Source of the DNA: Diphasiastrum complanatum
Lineage: Eukaryota > Streptophyta > Lycopodiopsida > Lycopodiales > Lycopodiaceae
NCBI GenBank assembly: GCA_029204225.1
Contig: CM055106.1
Coordinates: 49,550,908-49,614,907, forward strand
Length of the DNA: 64,000 nt
Reading direction: 5' to 3'
Under the pieces are notes generated by a model. That model was not told the DNA's origin. It did no database searches and was given only the letters and a program-made list of their open reading frames with translations. Made by a program: the position numbers and the translations under genes. Numbering within the stretch: position 1 is the stretch's first letter; every line of letters begins with the position of its first letter. Positions 1-12,540 of this stretch are shown in pieces.

Positions 1-2460
1 ATCTAGGACATAGAGTAGAATTTGAATGTGATCAGTGCAAAGTAGTTGATAGGACAGACAAGATCCTAGCACTCGGAAAGAGACATGGATTTTATTGATG
101 AATTTTTCAGAAGGACTATGGTGTACTTTATAAAGAAGAAATCAGAAGCCTTCAACTACTTCAGAATCTTCAGGAGCGCGTAGAAAAGGAGACTGGACGG
201 ACGATCAAGGCTCTAAGGTCAGACAATGGTAGAGAATATATCTCTATCGAGTTTAAGGAGTACTGCCAAAGACAAGGCATTGAGCAGCAATTCATCACTC
301 CTTACAGTCCTCAGTCTAATGGCTTAGCCGAGAGGAAGAATTGTACCCTGATTGAATATATGCTAGCGTATGCATCACTGCCCAAGAGATTCTGGGCCGA
401 AGCTGTATATACTGTAGCTTACGTCCAGAACAGATGTTCGACCAAGGCCCTCCAGGCAAGACACCCCACGAGGTGTGGACAGGCTCTAAGCCCTATGTGA
501 AGAACCTAAGAGTGTTTGGATGCGTTGCCTACGCACAGATCCCAAAAGACACGAGAAAGAAATTGGACTTCCAAGGCCTCAAGGCCATCTTGATTGGATA
601 TACTTCATCTGATAATACATACAAGCTGTATGATCCTAATACCCAACAAATCTTGTACAGCCGGGATATAGTCTTTTTCAAGAATCAGCTCGTCGACATC
701 AAAGGCAAGGATATTGCTCTAGGAGAACCTTCATCACCTGCCATTGACACGACTGTCCGAGCTTCTGGCTCAGACGTGTCTATTGTCGACCCACTTCTTG
801 ACAACGAATTAGACGAAGATGTTGTTGCTACCCATCAACAAGTCCCAGGAGTGGTTCATCAGTCGAATCCTCCCAGAAGATCAAGCCGAGTGCGCACACA
901 GCCCACAAGGTATATTCATGTGTCTGCATGTCTCTTGATACAGGAACCAACGACAGTCGAAGAGGCACTTAGCCAACCAGACTCTGATCTCTAGAGAGAA
1001 GCTATGGACAGAGAGTATTCCTCTCTGATCAAGAACTAGACGTGGTCACTAGTCGAAGCTCCTATTGGCTGTAATATCATTAATTGCAAATGGATCTTTA
1101 AGATCAAATACAATGCCAACAGAGCAATTGATCGAAGGAAGGCAAGATTGGTAGCACGAGGATTCACTCAGATCCCCAACGTCGACTACAACGAGACTTT
1201 CAGTCCAGTAGTCAAACATTCGTCGATCCGAGCACTCCTGTGTTAGCGACCTCCAAGTACATCAACTTGATGTGCAAACAGCCTATCTGAATGGAGTTAT
1301 ACAAGAAGATATGTACATGATCCAGCCCGAAGGATACGTTCTGGAAGGCATGAAAAATCATGTCTACAAACTCCACAAAGCACTTTACGGCTTCAAACAG
1401 TCTACTAGAGCTTGGTTTCAGAGGATCAACACATTCCTCATCGAACAAGGATTCAAACCAAGCACTGCTGACTGCAACGTCTATTCCAAGTCAGTGCATC
1501 AATCCTTTATTATCATCACCTTATACGTGGATGATACGTTGCTCTTTAGCAACAATACCAATTTGGTCAAGGATTCTAAGCAGATGTTATTTTCAGAGTT
1601 CAACATGACTGATCTGGGTGAAGCTCACTTCTGTCTGGACATTCAAATCCACAGAGATAGAGCGAGACAACTAATTTACATCACTTAACAAAGGTATCTT
1701 CACAATGTTCTTAACAAATACAATCTAATGAATTGTAAATTAGCTCACTCACCGATGGATCCAGGCCTGCATTTGTCAAAGGACCAATGTCCTCAGACCA
1801 AGCAAGAAGAGGAGCAGATGAGAGGGTATCCTTATCGATCGATACTTGGATCTCTTATGTACGCAATGGTCTGTAGAAGACCAGACATCTCTTTTGAAGT
1901 AAGCCTCAGTCAATATATGGCTAATCCTGGCATTACCCATTGAAAGGCTCTCATAAGAGTCATGAGGTATATTTGAGCTACCATGGACCAGTGCATCTAC
2001 TATGGACATGTAAGCAATGACAATCTTCATGAGCTCAGTCTGATGCAAGCTGGGGAGGAGATGTAGACAATCGTAAGTCCACATCTGGATTTACATTCTT
2101 CTTCAACATCAGTCCTATCTCATGGAACAGTCGTAAGCAAACCTCTATCACACTTTCTTCTACAGAAGCATAATACATTGCTGCTTCTCAATCTATTAAG
2201 GAAACTTTTTGGTTGAGAAATTTATTGTCAGACGTTAATCTGTATCAGTATAGCCCTACAATTTTATTCTGTGATAATCAGAGTGCTATTGCCTTATCAA
2301 CCAACCCTAGATTTCACTCTAGGAGTAAGCACATTGAAATCAGATATCACTACATCAGGGGCAAGGTCCTCAACAAGAGCCTAATGTACTACAGAACGCA
2401 CATGACATGGTTGCAGATATATTCACGAAGGCACTAAGTGTTAATCCACACAACAAATTT
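1..2460 (+). pseudogene. Copia-1 polyprotein (integrase, RT, RNase H), decayed
   Basis: Remnant of a Ty1/copia pol gene entering from the left edge. The first about 95 bases resemble the protease/pre-integrase linker (LGHRVEFECDQC). An internal deletion then joins directly to the integrase core. Integrase motifs follow (SDNGREY, NGLAERKN), then the copia integrase tail (VFGCVAYAQ, IGYTSSDNTYKLYDP) at about 434-994. After frameshifts come the RT (KWIFKIKYN; LDVQTAYLNG is partly preserved; YVDDTLLFS catalytic box near 1525) and RNase H (FCDNQSAIALS near 2265; HSRSKHIEIRYHYIRGK). Stops at about 992, 1038 and 1686 and several frame changes rule out function. A second copy of the same family lies at 62547-63690. 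Family assignment is secure; the exact copia lineage was not determined. Confidence 0.9.
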
Positions 2461-2515
2461 TGTGCATTGCTTAGTCTGAAGATCAAGGCATTCACGGATC
2501 CAGATTAAGGGGGGG

Positions 2516-3713
2516 TGTTGGATTTATCTCCTCTACTCTCCTAAATCCTATTTTAATCTGCCTCCATTCATGCTACATTTCTACTCATGTTGTCGCATAG
2601 TCTGCATATTTACATGTAAAATAAGACAGACGAATAAAATGCGGCTGTCTGCATAAATACAAGTAGATTCTCACAGGCGAAGAAAAGGCAAAAAATGTGA
2701 CACTATGTTTTTACACATGATTTGTGACAGGCGAAAAAGACGACACTACCTTACAAAATGCCGAACGTGCCCTAGGAAAAGCAAAGGCACCCTGTAAATC
2801 AAATCCTAAGGCATTCGTCAGAGTGACGCATTTTTCGCAACTTCAGCAATGTTCATTTCAGCAAAGGCTGACGTCGCAGCCTTTTCACGCTCATCCCATG
2901 CAACTGTACTAATAGACTTGACAACGACTGCAGCCACCCACGATCTCCTACAAACAACACATCCGCTTTGTACTTTCTTCATCTGCACACCTGTAACATT
3001 GTGTATATATTGAATACCATTTGCGTATTCAGATCAATAAAAAAAACTAAAAGTGAGTGTGTAAAATAATAGCAACAGAAGCTTATCAGAAATAGATGTA
3101 GGTTCATTTCTTTTACAGATTGAATTAGCTTTGTAGAGCACACGGTTTCATCTGCTATTGTCTTGTGCTCTACCGCATTATTGACATGTATATTTTGCTA
3201 TACTTAATCTGATAATAGCTCTTTTGTTCTGTGTTCAGATTTGTGTCGATATTGTTATGCTTTTTTTTCATTCTGTCTGACTCTCTTATTGCTCAATTTG
3301 GTAATCTGTTCTTAGCGAGTTATTATTAGTCTAGCTGTTGACGACTAATATTTAGTCTTGCCTTTCGCGAATCATTCGCGACTGATTATCAGTCGAGCTC
3401 AGTCTAGCTCTTAGTGAATCATTCGCGATAAATAATTTGTCTAGCTGTTTGCAACAAATTATTCTTCTGATGTTTTGTTAATGTTTGGCTACGTAATCAG
3501 ATCAACCGTGATTTCTATCACTAACATTCTGTTCGTTTCTGATAGGCGTAGTCGTGCTTTGGAAAAGAGTAATATAGCTCATTCCGCTGCGCACAAACAC
3601 TTTTTGTTCGAGTTCGTTTCTCGTTTGAGTTTTGAGTTCGCTCCTTTTTCGTGTTCTTTTTCTTTTCGAGCTATTTTCGTTTCTCACGCATGACACACCC
3701 TCTTTCTCCAACA
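2516..3713 (+). mobile_element. 3' LTR of Copia-1
   Basis: The LTR follows a purine tract (AAGGGGGGG) immediately after the RNase H remnant. It opens with TGTTGGATTTATC and closes with TCTCCAACA, giving copia-type terminal inverted repeats TGTTGGA/TCCAACA. Length is about 1198 bp. It holds a TATA-like stretch (TGTATATATT near 3001) and AATAAA near 3035, as expected of a U3/R boundary. Near 3365-3428 it carries small hairpins built on ATTCGCGA. The matching 5' LTR lies outside the window, so a target duplication cannot be checked. Confidence 0.75.
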
Positions 3714-4795
<1,082 letters not shown>

Positions 4796-5018
4796 ATCGA
4801 CCTCATTGTGGATTGTAGGGTTAATGGATGTAGTGTTAATGCTTAGGGTTAATGGATGTTAGAGTTAGATGTGGATCTTCCATACATGCTGAATTCTGAG
4901 ATATGCTATTGCTCTCATGGGATCGAACCTACGCGTGACAACTAACTTCATCTCCTTGATGCTTGAGTGCTTAGATCTTGGATTGAGAATAGGCTAGGAA
5001 ATATACCCGCTGCAATTT

Positions 5019-5036
5019 TGGCGCCATTGCCGGGGA
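5019..5036 (+). promoter_or_regulatory. Gypsy-type primer-binding site
   Basis: TGGCGCCATTGCCGGGGA closely resembles the tRNA primer site (TGGCGCCGTTGCCGGGGA) found after the 5' LTR of plant Ty3/gypsy and related non-autonomous elements. A near-identical site is at 29691. The LTR that should end just upstream could not be delimited. Confidence 0.65.
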
Positions 5037-6240
5037 GCTACGCCAATTTTTCAGATTGTAGCATGATTGGTAGATGGTTAGCTTGCATTAGGCATCTTGT
5101 TTTGGCATGAATAGGATTAAAATTGCATTTTCGAGTTAGATTGAGGGTGGTTTTGCTTGATTTGAGTGGATCTTCTTGTTTGAGATATAATTTGGTTGTT
5201 GAACAGGGATAACTATTCAAATCACCATTCTTAAGATCCATTTGGATCTGGAAAACCAGAAAAAAAACAACAGAAATCGGTCAATTCTATCAGATTTGAG
5301 CAAAAAGGAGACAAATCGTCATCAGATCTGATAACTTTTTATACTCTTACAAGAAACCTTCGCCGAGTTGCAAGGAGCTTTGATTTCACTCACAAATCCT
5401 TCAAATTGAACTACAAAGATTAATTCCCAACAAATTTGTAGAAACATAAAAAAAAACCATCAAAAAATACAAAAAAACCACCAAAAACCCTAAAAATACA
5501 TAAGAAGAACCTTTGTCCGATTCACTGTCCATAGGTGTGATTCAGATCTATCTACTGCCAGGTCGGTGAAGAATAATACCAAAAATAGAAGGCCAAAGTG
5601 ATTGTTCATCTAGTTGCTGGTAACCTTTTGTGAAAAATTTACAACTTTATGCAAAAATATTAGTTCTCTGAGAAGAACCTTTGCTAGAGTCTGTGTCAGT
5701 CCCACCTACTATTTTTTGATAATCAATAAGTTGGGCGAAGGTTTTTCAAAAGATCAATTGTCATATTTGTCGGAAATAAGTGAGTGATAGAATGCAGAAA
5801 CTTCCTACTTCCAATGCATGACTACGCCTATCAAAAATTGAACAAAGCAGTAGTGATGAAAATCACGTCCAATCTTTAGCAACTAACTTTCGCTAGATAC
5901 TAAGTGATTACGTAGCCAAACATAAAGTATTGTATTCTCGGACAATTTCTATCAGTTACAAAAGCAATAAAGAGATGCATGCATTTTGACACAAACTGAA
6001 CGCAATAAAAAAATAGTATCGATTCAGAAAAACAAGATCAGATGCTAATGAGTGCAAGACAATAGCGGATAGAAACCGTGCACTCCAAAGCTGTCTTTGA
6101 GTGTAACTGAGAATAAGTCTGAAATAAACAACGTGTTGATAAGCAGTAGCGCAATAGCAACTCTAAAATAAATTTCTAAAAGACTGAGCTAGAATGCTCA
6201 AGAGAGTTCAAGCTTGAAAGCTTGATAGAGAGCTAACAAC
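5037..6240 (+). mobile_element. Leader-like remnant of a gypsy-type LTR element
   Basis: Non-coding sequence downstream of the primer site at 5019. It contains A-rich runs (near 5440-5500) and recurring short motifs such as ACCTTCGCC, GAACCTTTG and GCGAAGGTTT in both orientations. This is the same kind of organisation as the leader at 29710-30900, although the motif sequence differs. No gag or pol is recognisable. Assignment rests on the primer site and on this resemblance. Confidence 0.4.
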
Positions 6241-6267
6241 AATACTTTCTGATTGTGAACGATCTGC

Positions 6268-6438
6268 CACGCAATTCCTGAAACACGAAAAATGCAAAAA
6301 AGGCAACACTACATTTTTACACGTAATTTCCGATAGGCAAAAAAGGCGACGCTGCATTTTTACACGCAATTCCTGACAAGTAAAAAATGTGAAAAAGCCG
6401 ACACTGCATTTTTACACGAGATTCCTGCCAGGCGACAC
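6268..6438 (+). repeat. Four imperfect tandem units of about 45-55 bp
   Basis: The block CTGCATTTTTACACGCAATTCC recurs with changes near 6310, 6355 and 6408, separated by GGCAAAAAAGGCGACAC-type spacers. A related pair of units sits inside the Copia-1 LTR at about 2670-2760, so the array is probably LTR-derived. Confidence 0.7.
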
Positions 6439-6626
6439 TGTTGGATTTGTAGAGAGAAAATACGACACTATTGTCAAACTCCGTGTATTTCTGTAGACTA
6501 TGTAAAAACACTTGTAAATCTGCAGACTATATAAAGACACGAAAAAATCTGTAGAACTGGATAAACAGTTGGATGAAGATTAAAAACCGATTAGTCGATT
6601 AGTAGGAAAAGGAGAATAATCCAACA
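6439..6626. mobile_element. 188-bp segment with copia-like termini (possible solo mini-LTR)
   Basis: The segment starts TGTTGGATTTG and ends with AATCCAACA, a perfect 9-bp terminal inverted repeat (TGTTGGATT/AATCCAACA) of the kind bounding copia LTRs, including the Copia-1 LTR. It has no coding capacity. Flanking pentamers GACAC and ATGTT do not match, so no target duplication is visible. It could be a solo LTR of a very small element or a deletion derivative of the Copia-1 LTR. Confidence 0.45.
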
Positions 6627-6944
6627 ATGTTGTCATATTTTTGTCAAAGAAGCTTCTTTTTTGCAAAAATACTCTTGATTCTTTGCCAGATTCTTTGCTG
6701 AGTTTTTTGAGGATTTTAAATGTAGTAATTTACCATTTGTGAGTTCGACGAAGATTAGATCTACCAGGATCTTCCAAAAAGTCAATTTTTACTCTCAACA
6801 AATTGCAAAAACCCCATTTTTTTTTGTCAAAAAGAACGTTCGCCAATTCTACCACATATTTATCAGTGTCAGATTTATCCACTGTAAAGTCAGTGAAGGT
6901 TAATTTTGTCATATTTATTAGTAAATAGCCAGATCAGTGATTTT

Positions 6945-7059
6945 TTTCCATCAACTCATTCATCTCCGATAAGGACTCCATCCTCACCTTCCAAGTAGAA
7001 TAGTTGATTGAGGTAAGCCTATCATTGCCTTCCAACATGTAGCCACTTGAGGTTGCCAT
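6945..7059 (-). pseudogene. Copia gag N-terminus fragment
   Basis: Read on the minus strand from an ATG at 7059, the sequence gives MATSSGYMLEGNDRLTS and then YSTWKVRMESL. This is the start of a copia gag, closely matching the X-family gag that begins at 53854. Only about 38 codons remain before homology stops at about 6945. It is followed, in element orientation, by unrelated leader-like DNA, so the element was truncated here. Confidence 0.8.
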
Positions 7060-7786
7060 GTTGTAATGATTTGATCTTCACTTTGAGCCTATTCCAATGT
7101 ACAAAGCACTCCCCTGAAATCAACAACTGAATCTCAAGAAGAAATCACAAAGGTATGGAACATTCTATCCTCTCCTTTTTCTCTTCTTTCTAGCAATTCC
7201 TAGCACATAGAATCGTGATTTCTTGATCAATGGATCTAAACACAATATGATGAACTTTTGTCAACACCTAAGATTGAAATGCACTCTTGAAAAGTCCAAC
7301 AACCTGAAAACAATGAGTTCCTATTAAATTTAGGTTTTCTCCAAAACTGCAAAATATTGAATCAAGAAGAATCTAGATGCAAATGAATCAAGCTAAATTG
7401 GATCAAATCAAAAAGTGGTCACTCGGATTTTAGACCTCTCCCTACCCTCTTTAAGAGATTATAACTATTGATAGACACATCAGATTGATTTGAGATCAAT
7501 TGCAATGGAAAGTACACCTTATAAGCTTTCCATCAAGCTATAACATCAATATCTTTGGACCAATTATGAAGGATATAAAGAGGTCTAAAAATCTTTAATT
7601 TTTACACGTGCGAAATTCCAGAATTCCGTACAATGTCAATTATGATCTGAAAATCTTGATTCTATCATCTTTGATCCAAACACTTTTCAAGAAAAGTAAA
7701 AAAAAAGTGATAAACGACTTTTTTGCTTGAATTGGGCTCACAAATTCTTGCACAAACAGAGATAATAGCATGCAAAACTTAATTTG

Positions 7787-7798
7787 GCTCTGATACCA
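7787..7798 (-). promoter_or_regulatory. Primer-binding site, initiator-tRNA-Met type
   Basis: On the minus strand this reads TGGTATCAGAGC, the standard copia primer site. It lies between the LTR that starts at 7799 and the gag fragment that starts at 7059, which fixes the element's orientation. Confidence 0.85.
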
Positions 7799-8512
7799 TG
7801 ATAAAATTCCAGCAAGCTCACACGTGTGGGGAATGATCCTCAAGTGTGATTGATCTTGTTAAGCTTTGTGTTAAGGACATAAATTGATTCTAGATTGAAT
7901 GTCAAGATCTAGTACAAGATTTTATGGCTAAATCACAATCTAGCATGCTAAGAATCAAAGAATGATTGCTTTGAAAAACAAAAGAGAAGAAGTACAAGAA
8001 TTTAATGCATTAGCATAAGCCTCTACTCGAGTTAGAGAGAGAAAGAGAGAGCAAAATTCGGACAAACAATAGTATAGATCCAAATTGACATGGAATAGCT
8101 TCAAAGCTTGGTTCTTCATCAAAATTATGAGAGAGTCTACACATATTTATGGAGATTGGAGTAGCTCGAGGTAGAACCATCTCTCTCCAACTTTCATCCA
8201 CATCTAAAAGTGAGAACTAGAGAACTAGTGACATTTGTCACTTTACATGCATGCATTTCTACCTACTTTTACCAAGTGTCAAATTTTCAACTAGAATTAT
8301 ACAAATCATCATGCATGTGTCCAATTCACTTTGTGCATGCCTTGCATGTCACTATGGAACACTTACAACCATTGCATTTGATATGCCACGAGTTTCTACA
8401 AGCCAATTATTGACATTTTTATGTCTACATTCTATATGCAAGTTGTATATGACAAACTAGACTTCAAGAAACCATGTAGCTCGAGTTTCTTCTAGGCCAA
8501 ATTTGGAATTTA
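7799..8512 (-). mobile_element. 5' LTR of a truncated minus-strand copia element
   Basis: It begins directly at the primer site with TGATAAAATTCC on the plus strand and most plausibly ends with GGAATTTACA at about 8512, an imperfect terminal inverted repeat. It contains the extended G-box palindrome CACACGTGTG at 7819-7828, also seen in the LTRs of other copia families in the window. The left end is certain; the right end is estimated. Confidence 0.6.
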
Positions 8513-8587
8513 CAATATGGAACATCATATACACATAGGAAAAACTTTGCCAAAATCCTAAAGTCAAGATAGATGATTTTTCATTTT

Positions 8588-8923
8588 TCAACACTCGAAT
8601 CTACTCTTCCTCTCCGACCTAGACTCCAACTCCGACGTTCTATACATGGCATTGCCACGCACATGCTCTGGCGTGGCAACCCCCCCTGAACTACCCACAC
8701 CACCGACACTAACAGTCAATATGTGCTCGATGCTTTGCAAGTTTGAAACCAAACTTGCGGTCGAACATGTCGCCTCCTCAATGACACGAACTATAGGTGC
8801 AAGCGACAACGCCCTACGCATTGCTTGTCGCTTCCTATTCAACCTCCTCCTCCTTGCAGACTGGCTCTCACCCTCTGGAGTGATGTATGAAAAGTTGGTT
8901 CGCACACACTCGAGAGTGTCCAT
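8588..8923 (-). CDS. Unidentified 111-codon open frame
   Basis: I do not recognise this product. The frame is locally more GC-rich than its neighbours. It encodes an Arg-rich patch (ARRRRLNRKRQAMRR) followed by a mostly hydrophobic and serine-rich tail (VGGVGSSGG). A hairpin-forming 16-mer at 8645-8660 recurs at 45588. It may be part of a decayed transposon or an exon fragment. Coding status is unproven. Confidence 0.2.
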   Translation of the reverse strand: MDTLECVRTNFSYITPEGESQSARRRRLNRKRQAMRRALSLAPIVRVIEEATCSTASLVSNLQSIEHILTVSVGGVGSSGGVATPEHVRGNAMYRTSELESRSERKSRFEC

Positions 8924-9073
8924 GTCATGAAATCACTCTCTCAAATGCAAAACAGCTGCAAAAATTGGAATAAAATACCATCAGGTTTTATATTAAACAT
9001 TGAGAAACAATCAAATACATCAAAAACTAACTTAAGTAGGCTTTAAACTTGTATTAAGAGAGTGAGAGACAGA

Positions 9074-9822
9074 TTAATGGTTTGGGGATCCAAAATCAAT
9101 GTTTCAAAATATGTACAACCACATAAATTCTAGTTAGCTCACTTAGAATTGAGTAATTAGGCTTTTTGTATCAATTCAATCTAAGAAAAGATAGTAGGCC
9201 TATATGCTTGATTATGGGTCATATTATAAAAATACTTTAAACTAATCATCCATATAGTCAATGCAAAGAACTCAAAAAATAGAGCAATATTGCTTTCTAC
9301 ATCACTTGAATCGGAGCTCATACTTAGCAGATATTTAATTTGAAAGAAAGTTAAGAAATTCCGTAAAAGCCGTAAAACTTCATCTATTTGATATGATCTT
9401 TAAAAATCTCAGTCAAAATGAAATCAAATATTGTCATGCATATACTTATTGGAATAAGCTCGAAGAGTATAAAAGTATTGTAATTATGACTTTTTGAATT
9501 CGGGTCGTTATTTTAATACTTTTATTGATAAAAGCATTAATAACACGTACTTACAAAAAATTTAAATCCAAACAAATAACTAAATAGAGTCTAGTAATGT
9601 GTGTCATAACACTATTTTTATTTTTCTTTCAACTTGAATACTTTCTTTATAATTTTTTTGATTTTGATGCTACAACAGACAGTAGTGAAAGTATTCTATA
9701 GTGACAGGCCTAACTCACCTATTTTGGGTTCAAAATCAATGTTTCAGAATATGCACGACGACATAAATTTTGGTTAGCTCGTTCAGAATTGAATAATTAG
9801 ACTTTTTGTATCAATTCAATCT
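9074..9822 (+). repeat. Pair of about 105-bp direct repeats
   Basis: The segment around 9085-9190 (CAAAATCAATGTTTCA to TGTATCAATTCAATCT) recurs at about 9730-9822 with roughly one change in eight. The DNA between them is AT-rich and has no gene signal. The second copy runs straight into the GA microsatellite. Confidence 0.75.
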
Positions 9823-9825
9823 GAT

Positions 9826-9959
<134 letters not shown>

Positions 9960-10276
9960 AAGGTAATAGGTGTTGTTCACACTGTGAGCAAAAGGTAATA
10001 GGTGATGCTCACATAGAGATTTCCATGTATTTTAGTTGTTGTGCCATTAGCAATTTTTGTATTTCTGAAGGGCCATTAGCAATTCTAGTTTACTCATACG
10101 GTTTCTTAGAAATCAATATAATCTTTAGAAGGCGCTATTTTCTTGAATTATCTTCTCATCTATTTTGGTTTCCTGACTACTGCAAGGAAACAAATGTAAA
10201 TAGCAGCCTTGATGCTCCAAAGTTAGCCACCAAACATAAACATAAAACATGAACAAATCATAGCGATGTCAATTGC

Positions 10277-10398
<122 letters not shown>

Positions 10399-10588
10399 GT
10401 GTTACAAGACACCACTTAGTTCCTCTTGACAAGCAAGACTGAAGCTTTTTAAAGCCTTTATTCATAATCCAACAAGGTAAAGTACAACTGAAAAGTAAAA
10501 TACTGTACTAGAAAGCACCATAAAGCATAACCACTTGCAAGACGTCCAGCTTATACCTACCACCATCCCACAAAACAAAACTGCTCAA

Positions 10589-10662
10589 GGTAGCACGCTG
10601 GCGTGCTGTCAATTTGAGTTAAAGACTAAAAGCTTAAATTGGTAGCACGCCGGCGTGCTACC
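10589..10662. repeat. Two related palindromes 52 bp apart
   Basis: 10641-10662 is a perfect 22-bp palindrome whose half is GGTAGCACGCC. 10589-10610 is an imperfect version of the same sequence. Both could form GC-rich cruciforms or hairpins. They lie downstream of the Penelope-like RT in that element's orientation. Confidence 0.85.
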
Positions 10663-10694
10663 CCTTTCAAGCTCCAAGAAAAATAAATTAGCCT

Positions 10695-11010
10695 AAAATT
10701 TTTTGAAGGGCGATAACTTTTTTAATATTGCTCAAATTGAGATGATTCAAAAAGCAAAAATGCTCCATTTTTTATGTAGAATACATTGCTTTAATCAAAT
10801 TTGATAGAAAATAAATAAATAAATAAAATATATTTTATCATTTCATCATCTCAACATAAGCTTAAATTAGGTTCCAAGGGAAAAATGTTTTCTAGTCTAA
10901 AAAACATTGAACTGTCATAACTTTCTTACTATTGCTCAGATTGAGATGGTCCAAAAAGCAAAAGTGCTCCATTTTTATGTAGAATCCATTGGTATAATCA
11001 AAGTTAGTTT
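10695..11010. repeat. Two imperfect direct repeats of about 110 bp
   Basis: The block around ATTGCTCAAATTGAGATG and CAAAAATGCTCCATTTTT (10700-10806) returns at about 10910-11010, a spacing of about 208 bp. It is non-coding and sits between the palindromes and the Penelope-like RT, so it may be 3' non-coding sequence of that element. Confidence 0.75.
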
Positions 11011-11152
11011 TTATCTAATGTAAAACAAGTACATATAAATCCTATATATCTGATAGCATACCATGTGCCATGAAATTTTAGAAATCATTTGTAAATAAAA
11101 CTTGCAAAACTCGCAAAGAATTTACTCGCAGATTGTCAAAACCCAAACGAGG

Positions 11153-12540
11153 TCAGCCCAGTTTAGCAAGTCTCTTAATAAATTGTGCCTCAAAAAAGGA
11201 AAGATACCAATTGCACCACGTAGGTGAGCAGGAAAAACCCATAGGGATACCTCGTGTCTGTCTCCAGGTTCTGTTTCCAAGCTTGACAATACAATTATCA
11301 ATCAAGAAGTCGTTCCATTGATAGAGTAAGTTTATATCCAAAGCATGCAAGTCTTGTGATTGTTTTGCCTTCCAAGACCAATTGAAAACTTCGCGTGAGT
11401 GATTCCATTTAAAGTATAAAAGTTCATATCTGGAATATTTAAAGGCGTATTTTATTGCCTTTTTCATGACGATTTTTAAACCCTTTGGGCCATCTAGGAA
11501 AATATTCTCGTAGCATTTTGAGAAATCTGCGACCCACATTAGAGATGGTAAGTTCAAAAAGAAATCCATTGATGAGTCACATTGCCAATGTAAAATCGTA
11601 TCAACTCTAAGGATACTCTTGTATGTATTTGCCTTAAGGCCTGCTCCTTCCATGAGGAAGGGTGATAGCATACCAAGAGCTCTTGTGAGAAATTTGGCAA
11701 GTATGGTAAAGCAACAATCGTGAGCATTGGTAATCCATCTGAAAGAGTCTTTGTGGGCTTTAAAAGTGTGGAGGAGGTAAGGTAGAGAATTGTTTCCCAG
11801 AAAAAATTCAGGTAGAATGTTTGTAGAAATGTTCATTATATATGACAAGGAATCCTCCACAAGATTAGATTGATCGTTAGAGAAAGGAGTAAAATTCGGA
11901 TTGTTAAGTTGTTTTATGGCCAAATTTCGCACAAAGAATTTACACATGAAACATGGATTATGCTGTGTTTTATCAATTCCATTAACATATAGAGAGTTCA
12001 TCCTTTGCAATCTTATTTTAGGAAGAGATTCAATGTTTCCATGAAGCCGTTTTCCCTTTCTAATATGACTTAAAGCGATACTTTTGCAAAATGTAGCATG
12101 TTCCTTTTTAGTTTTACTATCTACAGTATCGTAAGAAGGTAGGAATTCCATAAGGTTAAACCATCCATAATAATGCTCCAAAGCGACTTCATTCACACTG
12201 GCTTGTCTAAGAGTAATATGATTTAGACCTTTTTCTAGCAATTTTCGTAAGAGAGAACTATTAATAATCTTACAATATGTGCAGATGACATGGCCAAAAT
12301 TTTCAGAAATAAAGTTCTTGAAACGGTTAAAAGCGTAACATTGACAAGGATGAATGTTATCTATATCAAACTGGCAAAGCACATCATCAGGAAAATACCA
12401 TTCACATTTAACACTTGGTAGATAAGTCCAGCCGAATGTAATAGCATAAAAGAGTTTGTCAACACAGTACCAAAAATCCTGCGTAAAACATGAGCGTAAA
12501 AATGCTTCACATGGATAAATTCAAATACTCTATTTCGGTA
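11153..12540 (-). pseudogene. Penelope-like reverse transcriptase, truncated
   Basis: A minus-strand frame runs from about 12540, with a methionine at 12382, to a TGA at 11153. Early on it shows a Cys/His segment (HPCQC, then GHVICTYCKIINSSLLRKLL) resembling the segment before the RT of Penelope-like elements (typically C-x-C, then HV-T-DL-II-N--LR-LL-KG). The RT fingers follow (LLHTFKAHKDSFRWI), then the first catalytic region (VADFSKCYENI). Next comes the diagnostic palm motif GIPMGFSCSPTWCNWYLSFFE. The frame stops just before the expected Y-x-DD box, and no such box is readable downstream, so the enzyme is broken. No GIY-YIG endonuclease was seen. Alternatives are another retrotransposon RT class, but GIPMG plus the upstream Cys/His block favour this one. 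The call is from motif recognition only. Confidence 0.65.
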
